From assembly GCF_000972845.2 (NCBI RefSeq), contig NC_040016.1, forward strand, positions 62,001 through 126,000: 64,000 nucleotides of DNA, in the 5' to 3' direction. This document shows, piece after piece, positions 48,665 to 62,089 of this stretch. Origin of the DNA: Larimichthys crocea (Eukaryota > Chordata > Actinopteri > Sciaenidae). Below the pieces are notes generated by a model, which was not told where the DNA came from, ran no database searches, and saw only the letters and a list, made by a program, of their open reading frames with translations. Every line of letters begins with the position of its first letter. Position 1 is the first letter of the stretch. The position numbers and the translations under genes are program-made.

Positions 48665-49379
48665 TTGTTAGACTTTTAAATTTTTTTACTACACTTCATG
48701 TATTTTTCTTAGAGAAATGTGACAACAGTGTACAGTTTGTCTTGCAGCCCTGACTTGCTACAAGGGCCAACCAAGAGTTTGGGTAGTAAAATGATCTCCA
48801 TTATAACTGGCTGTCATGTTTTCATAGGTACTCAAGTCTCTGACCTTTTAGCGGAAATACTTCTGAGTGGTATTCTCTGTAATGATGTTCTTATATATTA
48901 CATTTAAATGCTCAGATTGTCTTTTTAACCTAATTTATTACTCTATATTATATTATATAAATAAAAGACAATTTTAGAGTAAAGAACTTGAAGCCGATAC
49001 AAACAGGTATGTGTGTAATATGTATGTATTATGTATATGTACTGTATAATAATATAATTATATATATATATATATATATATCTATATCATCTTATCTATT
49101 CGATATCTATGATATATATATATCATTGATATCTATTTACACCACCACACACCTAATACCACACATATCCACACACACCACACCCCACCCTGTCTTCCTT
49201 CTTTCCTCCCCTCTCCTCTTCCTCCCATACCTCCCCTCTTTTCCTCCCCTCTCCTCCTGCAGGAATGTCTCCCTGCAGATAGACTCGGTCTCTGAATACC
49301 AATCAGATCTGGATTCAGTTCAGCTTCTCCTGTTTCAGCTCTCACTCTCCTCCCATCTACTGCAACGTCTCTCTCTCAC

Positions 49380-49381
<2 letters not shown>

Positions 49382-49439
<58 letters not shown>
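49382..49439 (+). repeat. (GT)n microsatellite
   Basis: About 29 uninterrupted GT units; faces the CA repeat at 49562. Confidence 0.97.
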
Positions 49440-49443
<4 letters not shown>

Positions 49444-49558
49444 TGTGCGCAGTCTGAATCAGCTGACTGGTATGTGTGTGAGTTTGTGTCTTCACTACAC
49501 TGTTGTGTAAGTGATATTTATTTCATAATGTCTGTTGTAACTGCTTATACACACTGCT

Positions 49559-49561
<3 letters not shown>

Positions 49562-49614
<53 letters not shown>
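49562..49614 (+). repeat. (AC)n microsatellite
   Basis: About 26 AC units, complementary to the GT array 120 bases upstream. Confidence 0.97.
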
Positions 49615-49617
<3 letters not shown>

Positions 49618-51681
49618 AATAGTATTACTTTACTTTCTACTCGCGGCACTAAAGCTCCTTTTAGACCTGGACCTTGTTACATAAATGTGTTGGTAACTTC
49701 ACAACCCCTGTCTGGAGAAACTTCAAATCCCGACTTAAATATGATGAGGCTAAACCCTGGTAGTATTTCAGTGAAATGTAGTGCATCATATTAACAAAAA
49801 GGCCACCACAGCACAAGTTTCAACACACAGTGATGAAATTCACTGCGCCATTAGACGATTAGGTTCTCCGTGATAAATTTATCACTTAATTATCTCCTGT
49901 GCACGAGGAAAGTTTATTTAATGAACCACAGAGCCAACTGAGGATAAAAATTTCACTCTGCGAGAGTTAAATCTACAAAAAAACTTATTTACTTTCTGAT
50001 AGATGAGGCAATCAATATCACTCTCATATATTTCAGCTGAATAACAGAACCTCTAACGTTGACTGATTAACAAGTTATGTGTTTGTTATTCTGAACAGAT
50101 CACTGAAGTTATTACAGTTCATCCTGAAGGAGACGTGAGCACCTGAAACTAATTTAACAGCAATCAATCTGATACTGGAGGAGATATTTCAGCCTGGAAA
50201 AGACCAACATTTCCATCACTAAAGAGTGCTAGAAGAACGTTCATTTTTCACCTTGTTTGGTGGGACTGTTACTCACTGTATCTCATCTAGTGTTTACCTT
50301 ACTGCTCAGAGTTTAATGTACAAAAATACATGCAGCTCTTTTAATGCCAGATTGTTTAAACTCTGTTCACTACATAGAAATAACAATAACGTGTGTGCTT
50401 ATTAGTCTAGGGCTTGCCACTGCCTGCAAGTTTTTTTCCCTTTTGGGATAAAAGAGCTACACTTATCACAAAGAGTTGTGACTCTTTGCAACACTTATAT
50501 CAAAAGGTTGTTTTACAGAGGACAGGAATGTTGCATATTTCTGCTTTCTTTCAGATTGCCTCAGTTCCTCACTAACCACTTGTATGGCCACACTTCCGCA
50601 GTAAAGTATCAATTCTGACAAACAAGACTACAGGAGACGAGTCAGGACAGGATATTATACAACTGATCAACACACTCACACGTTTGTTCTAGTTATTTTG
50701 CGTCATCCCCAGGCAGGAAAGGGAAAGGCTGGGAAAAGCTAAGCTCCTAGATTGGTATCTGTATTAGCATGTTAGCACAGAGCTTGACTATGTGCCAAGT
50801 TTACTGTGCAAACTTGTCCTGGTACAAAGGGTCTGAACACAGAAGCAGTTCAGAACAAACCAATCAATACCTCTGTTAATCCACAGCTAAAGAGTAGAGT
50901 GAAGTATGAGGAGTTAGTTGAGGTATACGGTTACAGACGTTTATGTAAATGTTCCCAACAGCGTGGATGAAGAGACTCAAAGCCAACAACTCACAAAGAC
51001 GCGAAATCGTCGGAAAAATAAAGACTTATTTAATTCAGCTGAAACAAAGACTGAAGTGGTTTGCAAAGGATCTGAAGCTTCCTGTTATGACATATGTCAG
51101 AGGTGGAGTGGCTGCTGATGTTGGGCGTACACTGCTTGCCCCTTTTACCTAAAATAAGCTGCCACTGACCAGTTGTTTTAACTTGGTACGCCAACTGCCG
51201 GGGCAGGATGTCTGGTCAACATCATGCCACCACACAGAAACAATTATCAGTCACAATTCAAAATATAATTTAGCCTGGATAGAAATGTATATATCATAAT
51301 GTTATTTTTGAGATTACATGACCTCAAAGACATCTAGCAACAACAGTGTCGGTGCCACAGGGTAGGCTGTAAACATTTAGTCTCGTAATTATCCAACTAC
51401 AGAAGTAACTAATGGAAATAGAGAGGGGAGATGGAGACAAAGGATGCAAAGCTTTTCTGGCATCCAGTGTGATCAATTTGTCATCTGTGTGTAAATCTGA
51501 TGTTTTCACGTCACAGGTGATCAGTAAAATACTGCAAAGTAGTTTGAACTTCACAAAAAAAAAGAAAAGTATGTTGGACATAAGAAAAAAACAACAAAAC
51601 TGAGAGTCACTCGAGAGACTGAATAATCTGATGTTGGTACAGTTGGTACAGCACGAGACACAACAGGACAACCTTGTTTGA

Positions 51682-51780
51682 TCGCTTATCCTTATCAGGG
51701 TTGCAGTGGAGCTGGAGTCTATCCCAGCTGACTTCGGGCAAGAGGCGTCCACACACCCTGGACAAGACGCCATGGTGTGT
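51682..51780 (-). repeat. L2-like teleost interspersed repeat fragment
   Basis: CGCTTATCCTTATCAGGGTT, GAGCTGGAGTCTATCCCAGC and CACCCTGGACAAG match the tail of the family at 8407 (same orientation as that copy). Confidence 0.65.
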
Positions 51781-54284
51781 AGACACCAGGGTGGGTATTT
51801 TGAAATGGGGTTGTATGACGTACATATCCATAGTTAGTATGTTACCTACAGTAGACAGCCATCAACAGGAAAACATTTTAGCCACATAAACAAGGGCCAC
51901 CTTAAAAAGACTAATATCTGTGTCGCTATATTAAGAATATTTACACCTCCTTATGTTGCCATCATACAGCCTTTTTCTTTGGCACTAACTTCCGTATTAA
52001 TACGCATGAGCCCAGCATAGCCACAATATGGCCCTAATTAGCCTAACTGTTTGGATCAGAAAACACAAACATGCATCTATGAAATCTTAAGAAAAGTTGT
52101 GGTTGATTTCAGTTTGATCTCAATTGTGGAAATATTTCTAAACACCGGAACTGTACAGTAGCTTTGTGTGTAATGTTGGAGCATCTGAATTACCCTGGTG
52201 GTTTTCAGTTCAGCTAAATGTCACTAACCCCAGTCACACTAACCTCATCCTGTGCACAAGGTTTCTAAACACCTGGTTTCGAATTCACCGGATGTACAGA
52301 GGTTTCATGAAAATATTGGTGAAATAATTTAAATTAAAGACGAATGTCAAATGATCATTCTGCCTCATTATTAATTACCTATTCAGATATGAGACCAACA
52401 TAGGACATGAAAGGGACGACAGACAATGTTTGGTGCCTGACAGGTGGAACACTTCAAGCCCTGGATGGACATGAAACTCATCTGTACAAAGGATAAATAT
52501 CTGTGTGTGAAAATACGTAGTTCTTTGATTAATAAAATAAGTCAAGCCCACAAAAATGTATGGTGAGAAGTTACTAAAACTCCCAGGGGCAGTAACAGAC
52601 ACCAAATGACAGAACTTCTGTAGTGTGCTCTGCTGACATTATTTTGTAACATATTCTGTCTGATTCGGGATCAATTGAGCATCCATGACGCTGAATTTAA
52701 TGAGCTTGAATTCATTTGGTCACATTGGTATTTGGAGCCATACAGCAAACTGACTGACAGCAGATCTGTTTCAAACTGAGGGTCGACTGAACATCGGCAT
52801 CATTAAAGTTTCCAGAAGAGTTTCCATGTGAAACAAAAAGAAAACTTTGAGTATTTACAGTGGAAACAGACACAGAGAGTTCAGAGAACAGTGGAGGGTT
52901 AATGGCTATCAGCTGAGTCACAGTGTCTGTGTGTTATTTTAGGGCTTGGGGGCTGAGGGGATGGGAGTGATGGGGTTAAAGGTCACATGGCTTCCTGTGA
53001 AGAAAAAAAAACATGTGACAGCACCCCTTCCTGTCTCTCTCTAACTCTCTCTCTGTGACCTCGGACCTCTGTGTGGACACCAAAATGGAAACCAGCTGTT
53101 TTGCCGATGGAGTACAGCACTAGAAAAAAACAACACCGACTGACACCACAGAAGAATGGTGTCAGTTCTCACGCAGACTGCCAAAGTGATTAAACTTCTT
53201 TTACTGTTTGCTGTTTACACAAGCAATTTTGGGCTGTTTTTGTCTTTATTTAACGGTGAACAGCAGAGAAATTACACAAAATGAGGCGATGGCATTGTTC
53301 AGTTTAGTGTACTTCCACTTACTTCCAGCCCTATTGGCTTCTTTTGTTCATGAAAAACAGGTTTATGTCTCTCAAAGTATTGTTAAAGCATCAAAGCATT
53401 ACTTTTTTTAAATGATATGAAGCCTAATTGAACAGCTGACAACCAGTGATTTGATCTCACTATTAAATATCACAGTCACGATACATAGGATACACTATAA
53501 TCTACAGTATCTAGTGTGACTGTACTGTACACGTCCACACGGAGCCATGAAGGACATAATTACCGAAAAGTTTCCATGTCCTCACCAGACAGACTGTCAC
53601 ACAGACTTCAAATAAAAACCAACTCAACATCTTTCAGTCAGTCTAAGTTATTTTGCCTTAACACATATGAAACAAGCCGTTTTAACTTAAGGTTACTCAA
53701 CGATTGCATCATTTCCATTTTCTACTTTGCGTGTGTGTTTTAAATGAAAAACGGCAACGCCTCACTCCCTCTGAGGAGTTTCGTAGATAATATAAATAAC
53801 TTCATAAACAAATGTCATGGGATCCTGAGGCAGATGATAAAAACGTGCCCCGATGTTGTATGTCAAACACAGTGAGAAGAGTCAAACTTGTTTGGGAAAA
53901 AGAAGGGAAGTAAGGAACTCAAGAAACTCATAGACATTCAACACTGGCTGAAATGTGTTGAAGAACTTCAGAGCTAAAAACAAAAACAGGCTAGCAGAAT
54001 GAAAGGATTATAGATTAAAGAAAATAAAGTACAAATATAATATTAAGACTTATGAAGTGTTTGGAGAGTGGATCAGAGAAGACGTCGTAGCTGTCTGTTC
54101 TTATGTTCACACGTCATTTCACAGCCTGACAAGCCTTTCTGAAGGAAGTAGAGAACCTGACTCACACGTTTTAACATAACCTCCTCCTGAACATTAGGGA
54201 AATTAAAAGAATATTATTGTGAATTTTGGCAAGAGGCAGGAAGTAACTACGCATCCCTTATTATCAATAGGGCCCTAGGGGGAG
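51781..54284. other. Non-coding region without named features
   Basis: AT-rich sequence with short chance frames only. I see no exon, RNA gene or recognisable repeat. Confidence 0.5.
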
Positions 54285-54480
54285 AGCGGACGGCTTCAAG
54301 TACACTGGTGTCCACATCACAGAGGGCTTGACCTGGACGTTGCATATTAACTCTGTGGCGAGGAAGACGAGGTAGTGACCGTTTCGCCTCAGATGCTTGA
54401 GGAAATTCCAGGAATTTGATGGGGAACATCAGTGTCTGGTACGGAAACACCAAGCACCAAACAAAACTGCAAGAGTGGTT
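54285..54480 (+). mobile_element. Non-LTR retrotransposon fragment (end of reverse transcriptase)
   Basis: Translates in part as GFKYTGVHITEGLTWTLHIN, the usual F-K-Y-L-G-V-H-I ... W-T-x-H-I block at the C-terminal side of fish LINE reverse transcriptases. RRLRS-like and SVWYGN-like scraps follow in other frames. Truncated at both ends and frameshifted. Confidence 0.6.
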
Positions 54481-56279
54481 TGTTCAGCTCGACTTCCAAT
54501 AGGTGGCTTCTCAGATATTTTTCTGATTCATGTCACTGTAAACTGTCTTTGGTGTGTGGACTGCTCGAGTATGTCAATCTCAGCTCTGGAAAGTTGACAG
54601 ACGGACATACATATGAAACTGTACTGAAATGTTAGCAGCTCGGTGAGGCTGCACTCATTAGGATCAGCATACTCACAATGACAACACGAACATGCTGGTG
54701 TTTAGCATGTGCACCGTCATCGTTTAGCGTGTTAGCATGCTAACATCTGCTAATTGGCACTAAGCACAAAGCAGCTGAGGCTGATGGGAATGTCATTAGT
54801 TTTGCAGGTTTTTAGGCGTAGTTTCAGTTTCCAGGAAGTCCAGACGAAGTTTCCAGCCGAACCACAACATCATTATTTCCTGTAAGTGTTACTGACCAGA
54901 CACAAGGTGGAAAAAATGTCGAGCTAAAGCTCCAAAAGGTTTAAAACAGGAACCAGAGGAAAAAGTTACGTGCACACATGTTCACTGAGGTCACATTTGG
55001 CTATATTACATAGACTTACATTCATTTCCAGGAGACTGACAACAACCATAACCATTAGTTGTCTAACCCTAAAAGTATATCAAACCTTAATCACTGACCC
55101 AAGATTTGAAAAAGCCAGGCCCACACACTCTGAGTAATGACTACAGAGACAGCTCAGAAGAAAAACAAACCCTTCTCAGAAACACACACGACTTCCTGTT
55201 ACAACACACAGGCAGAGTCACTCAAATTCTTTACTTTATATTATATCTGTATCCTCGTCAACCAGCTGTGTACTCCTAACACCTTCTGTCTGTCCTGGAA
55301 GAGGGATCTTTGCTCTAATACTTTTACTTTCTCACTTTTTGGACAAACTGTAATGGTCTCTGAGAAATGTGACCCTGAGCTGTAGAAATAAAACTTACTA
55401 GAGACAGTCAGTCGGGTCTGTAATAAACTGTTTCTGTAGTTCAGATTTAGAATCAGGCCTGTATAATTACATCTAAACAAATACAGGGTGGGAGGCTTGA
55501 CTCAGACCACACAACATGTCTATCTATTATTATGTTTTTTATTATGACCTATGGGTTTCAGCACTCAGTTTCAGATCTCACATTAACGTAATATAATAAA
55601 CATCACAGAGTCACACATCACAACAAACGGTGTTATAAATACACACTTAGAAAAGTAAAAACATTTCAGACACACAGGAAAGGGTAAAGTGTCTAAATTC
55701 ATCCCTGAAGTACAGAAACACAAACATTTCTACATAAATACTGAAAAATAACATGTTATAACCATAACACGCTTTATGGGAACATTAAAAACAGATTAAA
55801 ACAACATAAAAAGCATTATTATGCCACTTATATATTAATTGCAGAGGACCAATATCACAAACATGAAGTACTACAGGTGGTTACAGTGATGTGCAATATG
55901 GGCAAAAAGTTCCAAAGACAAACTATTTTAATGTTACAGATACTGTACTATAGACACAACAGACTAACCAAGCAGTATTATGGCCAAATACAAAATTAAA
56001 AAGAGATGACCAATACATTAAATCTGAAATTATTAATTTAGATAATTCATTTAAGTCTTTTAATAACCAAGTAATCATAAAAATATTCCCTTTTTAGCTT
56101 CACCTGTGTGAAGATTTGCTGCTTTTCTCTGTTTTATATCACAGTAAACTAAATATTGTTGAATTTGGACTGCTGGTCAGACCAAACAAAACATTTAAAC
56201 TTGGCACTGAAGTTGGACTCAAAGAAAATTTTATAGACAAGTCAGATCAAACCCACAAAGCAATCAGACAGTTTAATCT

Positions 56280-58800
56280 GAGACGCATCTGAAATCATCA
56301 CAATAAAGCTGTAAGATAACTATACTATCTTACAGAGAGGACAATAATTCTATGAGAGATAATAATACAGTATAGTCAAACCCATTAGAGAACCACAGAC
56401 ACATTATGTGAATATTATCAGAGGTATATGTGATTCTCTATAAAAGAATATAGGAATATTATTATAGGCGGCATATGTACGGCATATGTACGGACTGATT
56501 GATGGCAATATCAGATACTTCTCATCAATGTGATAAAATATCTTGATTTGTCAGGCGTTTATTTGCTGAATTAATTAAAAATATACAATCCTGTCAGCTT
56601 ATTTTATGAGAGTTTCTTAATCCAGTCTATCACAATATAGGTCTAATACAGCGATAGAGATCAGAGATAGCCAAACATCTGCTGACAAATGTATCTTCTC
56701 TTACAGCAAGTATATTACGATTAAAACATTAAAGAAAAACTTAAGAAGAAGCTGACTGACAAACCAATATTGTAGGAGCACCAAAGTTCAGCAAAGAGCG
56801 ACAGTATCATGAAAACCTAACCCTGACCAACAGCTGTAAGATAACTACAGACTACTAGCTAACTATGGCTGGTAGTCAACTAATTATAGGAATACTGCAA
56901 AAGATAATAACAGAGTGCCATAAAGACACAATAATATACGACAGACATACATATATAGCATACATATATAGACACACTGTATTTCTTTGGTGAAGTGTAG
57001 GAGATTAAATGACAGTAAAGTACAATAACATCAACACACGCTCACACACACACACACACAAAACACACACACGCAGTGTTGTAACAGAAAACAGTAGACC
57101 TACACTAAAATAACTTCAGGCTGCTTTCACATGAATATAAATGTTATGTCCAGATGCTGCTGTGTTTGTGTGCTGCTGTAATGCCTACCTGCTTCCTTCT
57201 GGGGATCAAAGAAGTCTGATCTTATCTGGGAATCAATACATTTTATCTTAAGTGTTTTTTTATAGGAAAAGTGTAGCAGATTAAATGACATTAAAGTACA
57301 ATGATATCAAAAGACAGCAGACGTGTCATAGAAATATAAGAGGAGTAGGCCTACTACATATGGTTATATACAAACGTTGAATAGATATTGTAGAAATGCT
57401 GTGAAAGATTACAGCAAATTACATTTAGGTCAAAGACACACAATTTAATTAGGAATACTATCAAAGTAACTGATAATATTAAACTGCAAAAATTAGAATA
57501 CAGTAATTTACCATAAAGCCAAAATGGCAAAACTTAATACAACAGACGGATTTGTTAAAATTATCAGAAAACTAAAGAATATTAAGTTTATTACCTCTCT
57601 GCTCTGTCTGTAATTACCTGCGGAGGATCAATAAGTTTTGGTTCTGTTGCCGTTTGCCTTTTTAATAACTCTATGTGATTTTGTTGTCTGATTGTTATGT
57701 GATGGCCGTACAAACTCTCCTTTGGGGATAATAAAGATATTCTTAATTCTTTTTTTTTTGCCTCTTTTTAAAAAAAAATCAACATTTTTATTATCTTAGT
57801 GTTTCTGTTGAAGATAAAACTAATGACAGTTTGCACAAACTAACTGTGAGTATCTCAGGAAACAGATGTTTTAATGGAAACGGCCTAGAATAAGATAACT
57901 ACACGCTACAAGCAAACGGATATTATAGGGATATGATGAGAGATAATAATACAGTAGAGTCAGAATAGAGCAAACTGTGAACAACAGAGAAGTGTCATCG
58001 GAGTATATGTGATTTTATATAAACACTGTAAGGATATTAAAATACTAAAGTGAAGTACAAGGAATTTCATAAAATATAGATACTATATACGGTACGGTTA
58101 AGTCAAAATAGTCCCAAATGTGAACCAGACAAACCAAAAAAATAATTTAACAAAATTTTTATGCGGTTCGTTACAAACACTGTAAGAAAGTAAGATAGAC
58201 TACATTAAGATGAAAGAATTTGATCAAATTTAAATATCATATACAGTAGAGGTTAGTCAAAATAATCCCAAATGTGAACAAGACAAACCAAATAATATTA
58301 CAGGTCTTCTATGTGTGGTCCTATATAAACACTGTAAGGATTTTAAACACTAAAGTGAAGTAGGTGGCATTAAAGTGAAGGTAAATGGTATAAAACATAA
58401 AAATATGATACAGGTACGTCAAAATAGCCCCAGCTGCACACCAAACAAACCAAACAAACCTTTCAGGTGCCTTTTATGTGGAATCCTGTATGCTTTAGAA
58501 GATTACAGGAAGGTAAATATTAAATAAATAAATACAATACAGCCAAAAAGGACAAACAATATCATATGTCTGTATAATCATATTTATACAGACACACTAT
58601 TATTATGTAAAAGGACTGACAGACCAACTAATGTGACAAGAACCAGGAACAGAGAAGTTAAAGTAGGCTGCGTAGGTCCAAGTTATAACGGTAAACTACA
58701 GGCTTTATAATTAAGTAGGCCTACAATAAGATAACTACAGGCTACCTGCTAACTTTTTATTACAGGTTTAAGATGAGCTCATGGTGGAAAAACATCAGAT
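56280..58800. repeat. AT-rich field of degenerate repeats, period about 160 bp in its distal part
   Basis: TATAAACACTGTAAGGAT or variants recur at about 58018, 58174 and 58328, each followed by AAAGTGAAG-like text, GGTTA(A)GTCAAAATA, TCCCAAATGTGAAC and AGACAAACCAAA. Upstream, TAAGATAACTA recurs at about 56311, 56837, 57892 and 58727, and AGAGATAATAATACAGTA at about 56356 and 57940. The palindrome GTAGGCCTAC occurs at 57346 and 58717. Diverged copies of one old repeat are the simplest reading. Confidence 0.6.
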
Positions 58801-59199
58801 ATACACTGTAAAAGTCACATTTTTCTTTCTTTGTCACTTTTAAAACATGATAGAAATGGTGTGATTTCGGTCACTGACCCAACACTGGGCTGTAGTTTGT
58901 ATTGCCTCGGCACCCCCTCCTCCTCCTCCACCATGTCTCTCTCGTTTTTACCGTTTTCTCGCTTCTTGTCTTTTCCACACCTACAGACAAAACTACACCA
59001 ACAACAGCCTGAGAACAACCCGCATTAAAAGAAAATCTGCAGATAACTGCATGAAGTCTGGTGGGAACTTTCAGAAGTTTCTTGTTCAAGTTTCCACCAT
59101 GCTGCCACTCACTCACACACACACAGAGAGAGAGAGAGAGGTGTACCCGGGTACAGCAAACACTGACCGGGTTAAACAGCACAAAGCTCCCGCAGAGAA

Positions 59200-59421
59200 C
59201 AAACTAAAGAGGGGGACTCACATGAAGCAGCGGCGGCGTAGTCCGGATGGTTTTTTCTTCTTCTCTTTGTGAAACTGCAGAAATGTGGGCATGATGATGC
59301 AGGGCTGAGAGGCCCCGCCCACCCGGGGGGGACGGGTAGGGGGTGGGAGGAGAAACAGAGAGAGAGCGAGGGGGGGGGAGGAAGAGGGGACTCCACGTGC
59401 GGGGTTTTTGGGTGTGCCACC

Positions 59422-59424
<3 letters not shown>
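59200..59424 (-). promoter_or_regulatory. st3gal1: GC-rich candidate distal promoter and non-coding first exon of the sialyltransferase
   Basis: The segment is GC/CpG-rich against AT-rich flanks and holds a GC box (GGGGCGGG on minus, GGCCCCGCCC at 59311 on plus). The minus strand has a consensus splice donor, CTTCAT|GTGAGT, with the exon ending at 59222. The sialyltransferase lies downstream on the same strand, 11 kb away. Human ST3GAL1 also has far-upstream non-coding exons (established knowledge). The link is inference. Confidence 0.4.

Positions 59425-59480
<56 letters not shown>
59425..59480 (+). repeat. (TG)28 microsatellite beside the GC-rich region
   Basis: Uninterrupted alternating purine-pyrimidine tract immediately next to the CpG/GC-box segment. 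Confidence 0.97.
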
Positions 59481-59484
<4 letters not shown>

Positions 59485-59802
59485 CACAAAAAACTGTCAT
59501 AATTTCAACAGTTAAAATGGCGCTGAATGTCTGCAGTGATAATAAAAGCACACAGATCTGGATCATATCTCGAATTATATATATATATATTTTTAAAAAG
59601 CCAACAGCTGAGTTTTGTCACAATCATTTAATAAATTACAACACATTTCTATGGTTTTGGGTTGTCATATTTTGATTCATATTTTTTTATTATTATTTTT
59701 ATTGGTCCTAAGATCTCTTAGTCATCATGTGACAGAAATGAAATGAGTTTGTTTTCATTAGGTCAATATTTACCTGAAAATAATCACATTTTCATTATCT
59801 TA

Positions 59803-60010
59803 AAGGTCCAATGTGTAGGATTTAGTGGCATCTAGTGGTGAAGTTGCTGATTGCAACCAAGTGAATCCTCTCCCATGCCTCAACCTCTCCTCTAAACATG
59901 TTGGACATTTTAACATGGAGACCGACTCGTTCTGTAGCCAGTCTCAAGTAGCCATGTAAAACTGCAGTTTTTGATGCTTCTGCTTTGCCTTTACAGCCAC
60001 GGAAGTTGCT
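59803..60010 (+). repeat. Small interspersed repeat (TGTGTAGGATTTAGTGG family)
   Basis: TTAAAGGTCCAATGTGTAGG, ATTTAGTGGCATCTAGTGGT and TTGCTGATTGCAACCAAGTG give the canonical head of a common fish repeat. It may extend to about 60250. Same family as 16440 and 8960. Confidence 0.6.
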
Positions 60011-61409
60011 ACTTGGTTGCACCACCACATTGCTACAGAACAGACACACCAAACACTGGCTCTAAATAGAGAAATCTTTCACATATGTTTCTTTCTAGAA
60101 CTATGGATTTTATAGAACTAGACAGGACCACAAATAGCATCGTTACAATCAGGTGAGAATGTTCGTCTGGTACATCTGCACATCCAGCCTCTGGGTTTAC
60201 TTCTTGGTTCTTGATTCCAGCAGAATACACAAGACTTTACATTGTGTTGATTGATTTAAAACTTTCCTCTGCTTGAAGAAAGTTTCACAAATATATTATT
60301 TGTCCTTTGTCCTTTGGCTGTTTTTGTGTCCCTGTACTTGTCTTTTCTTGTCTTATTATCACTTTATTGCACAACAAAAAAGGAGTAAACACAGTAGCCA
60401 GCTGACCTGTTGCAAATCAGGAACCCTGTATTTGCTAAATTTATTTAGAAAATTGCACCAAAAGACAGAAACTAAAACTAACAGGTGGCAGGAAAAAAAT
60501 ATTTTAAGTATGATAAGGAAAGGTTTTAACAACACTCTGCTTGGCTACAGTAGCTTTCACTCTTAATATTAAACGGCTTTGAGGAAGAGAACTCAAGTAG
60601 TTTCATCAGTTAACCTTAGATTTAACTTCCCGAAATCTAAACAGTACAGAGCTGTTAACATCTGACACATTGCAATACATTTCCTGTCTGTCTTTACTGT
60701 CATCTGTCGTATAACGTATAAATCAAATGAGAAGACAGATTTCTCAAAGCAGATCAATAATGTGTAATTTAATTTCCTTTTCTATTTAAAATCATAACTA
60801 AAAATGATTTTGCAGTGAATCATCAAAATTTAATTTAATTTCAAGTGGTCCTCGTAATGCGTCTCTGTTTCATCTGTTGGACTTACTGTGAGGCCCTGAG
60901 GGGATGAAAATTAGTTGTTTATCTGACTGATCAGAATAAGTTAAAAGCTTCAGAGATCAGCTGAGAGACGCATGTCTACTTTATCTGACAGGATATGAGA
61001 CAGGAAGTGAGGGGGGCTGATTAGCAGTGAGAGGATGTATCAGACAGGAAACACAATCCGTTGAGAAAACTACCATCGATCTTAGCAGAGAACAGACGAG
61101 CACTGTAATGTAGTTTCTCTCCAACAAACTGTTTGTGTTGTTTCGTTTCCATGCTACAGTGCATTCTGGGATGGACTCAAGACAGAGACAAGATAGATGA
61201 TCTGATGATGTGATAGTGATAGCAGTATAATGTCAGTCTGCACGGAGTGATGTGATTGGTGGATTTAGTCTAAATGAATTAACATGATTGACAGTAAGAG
61301 AAGAGATAACAGACACAGAGACAAGAACCAGCTTCCATTTTCTTCTCTATATTTTTAATAAATGTTGTATAATTCTTCCTATGTCCACTAAAACAAACCA
61401 TTAGAGACC

Positions 61410-61970
61410 CTTTCACACTGAAAAGTTGATATGAAAGATTGTTCTAGATTAACACTGACAACATCAAAACTATGAAATAACAGGTAGCCCAACTACTGTA
61501 GTAATGGAGAACCTTTACTTTAAGACGTAAAACTGGCTCTCATGAGGACTGCCCCCAGAAAGAAGGACCAATGGTTACATCTGCTGCTGCAGAGGATAGC
61601 TTCATTACAGTTAACAGCCTCACATATCACCAATTAACAGGAACAGAGACTCCCACATAAATGTTTCACATAGTTCAAGTAGCAGACACATCTTAACATC
61701 AACTGTTTAGAAAAGACTGTCTAAATGAGGCCTTCATGGTTGAACTGCTGCAAAGAAACCACGACTGAGGAATACCAAGAAGAAAAAGAGAATTGCTTGA
61801 ACTAAGCAACACAAGGAATGTTCATTAGACCAGTGGAAATCTGTGTTATGAGTCTAAATTTGAGGGATTGAAGTCCAACTGCCGTGTCCGCAGCAGGTGA
61901 ACAGATGAAGTGCTTTGTTGGTGACACTGTTAGTGATTTATTCAAAAGAGAGAGGTGCCAAATCTCTTTT
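61410..61970 (+). pseudogene. Decayed Tc1/mariner-like transposase copy
   Basis: AACATCAAAACTATGAAATA, TTCATGGTTGAACTGCTGCA, AGAAACCACGACTGAGGAAT, TGTTCATTAGACCAGTGGAA and GGTGACACTGTTAGTGATTT are the 5' and middle parts of a typical Tc1-like transposase gene, full of stops and deletions. It covers a different stretch of the gene than the copy at 45092-45815, with partial overlap. Confidence 0.7.
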
Positions 61971-62089
61971 TGAAACTTGTTGAAGTTAAAAACATGTTGG
62001 AGAGACAAGACTTGTACTTTGTGATCAATACGTCTCGTATCTTTGTGCACTCATGAGCTCCTCTCTCCATATCTTATCTTCTGTTGTTT

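Larger units (their letters stand above)
48265..51681. other. Upstream region of the sialyltransferase, no coding exon recognised
   Basis: Contains a half tRNA-like SINE fragment (48616-48664), an AT-rich TATA/GATATC stretch (about 49050-49135) and facing GT and CA microsatellites (49382-49439, 49562-49614). 5' UTR exons are likely but cannot be fixed. A possible acceptor (CCCTCCAG) sits just before the ATG on the minus strand. Confidence 0.5.

Noticed and set aside
48988..49794. 268-codon plus-strand open frame
   Set aside because: Made of TATA, GT and CA repeats read as protein (runs of Ile/Tyr, Cys/Val and His/Thr). No domain or codon bias.
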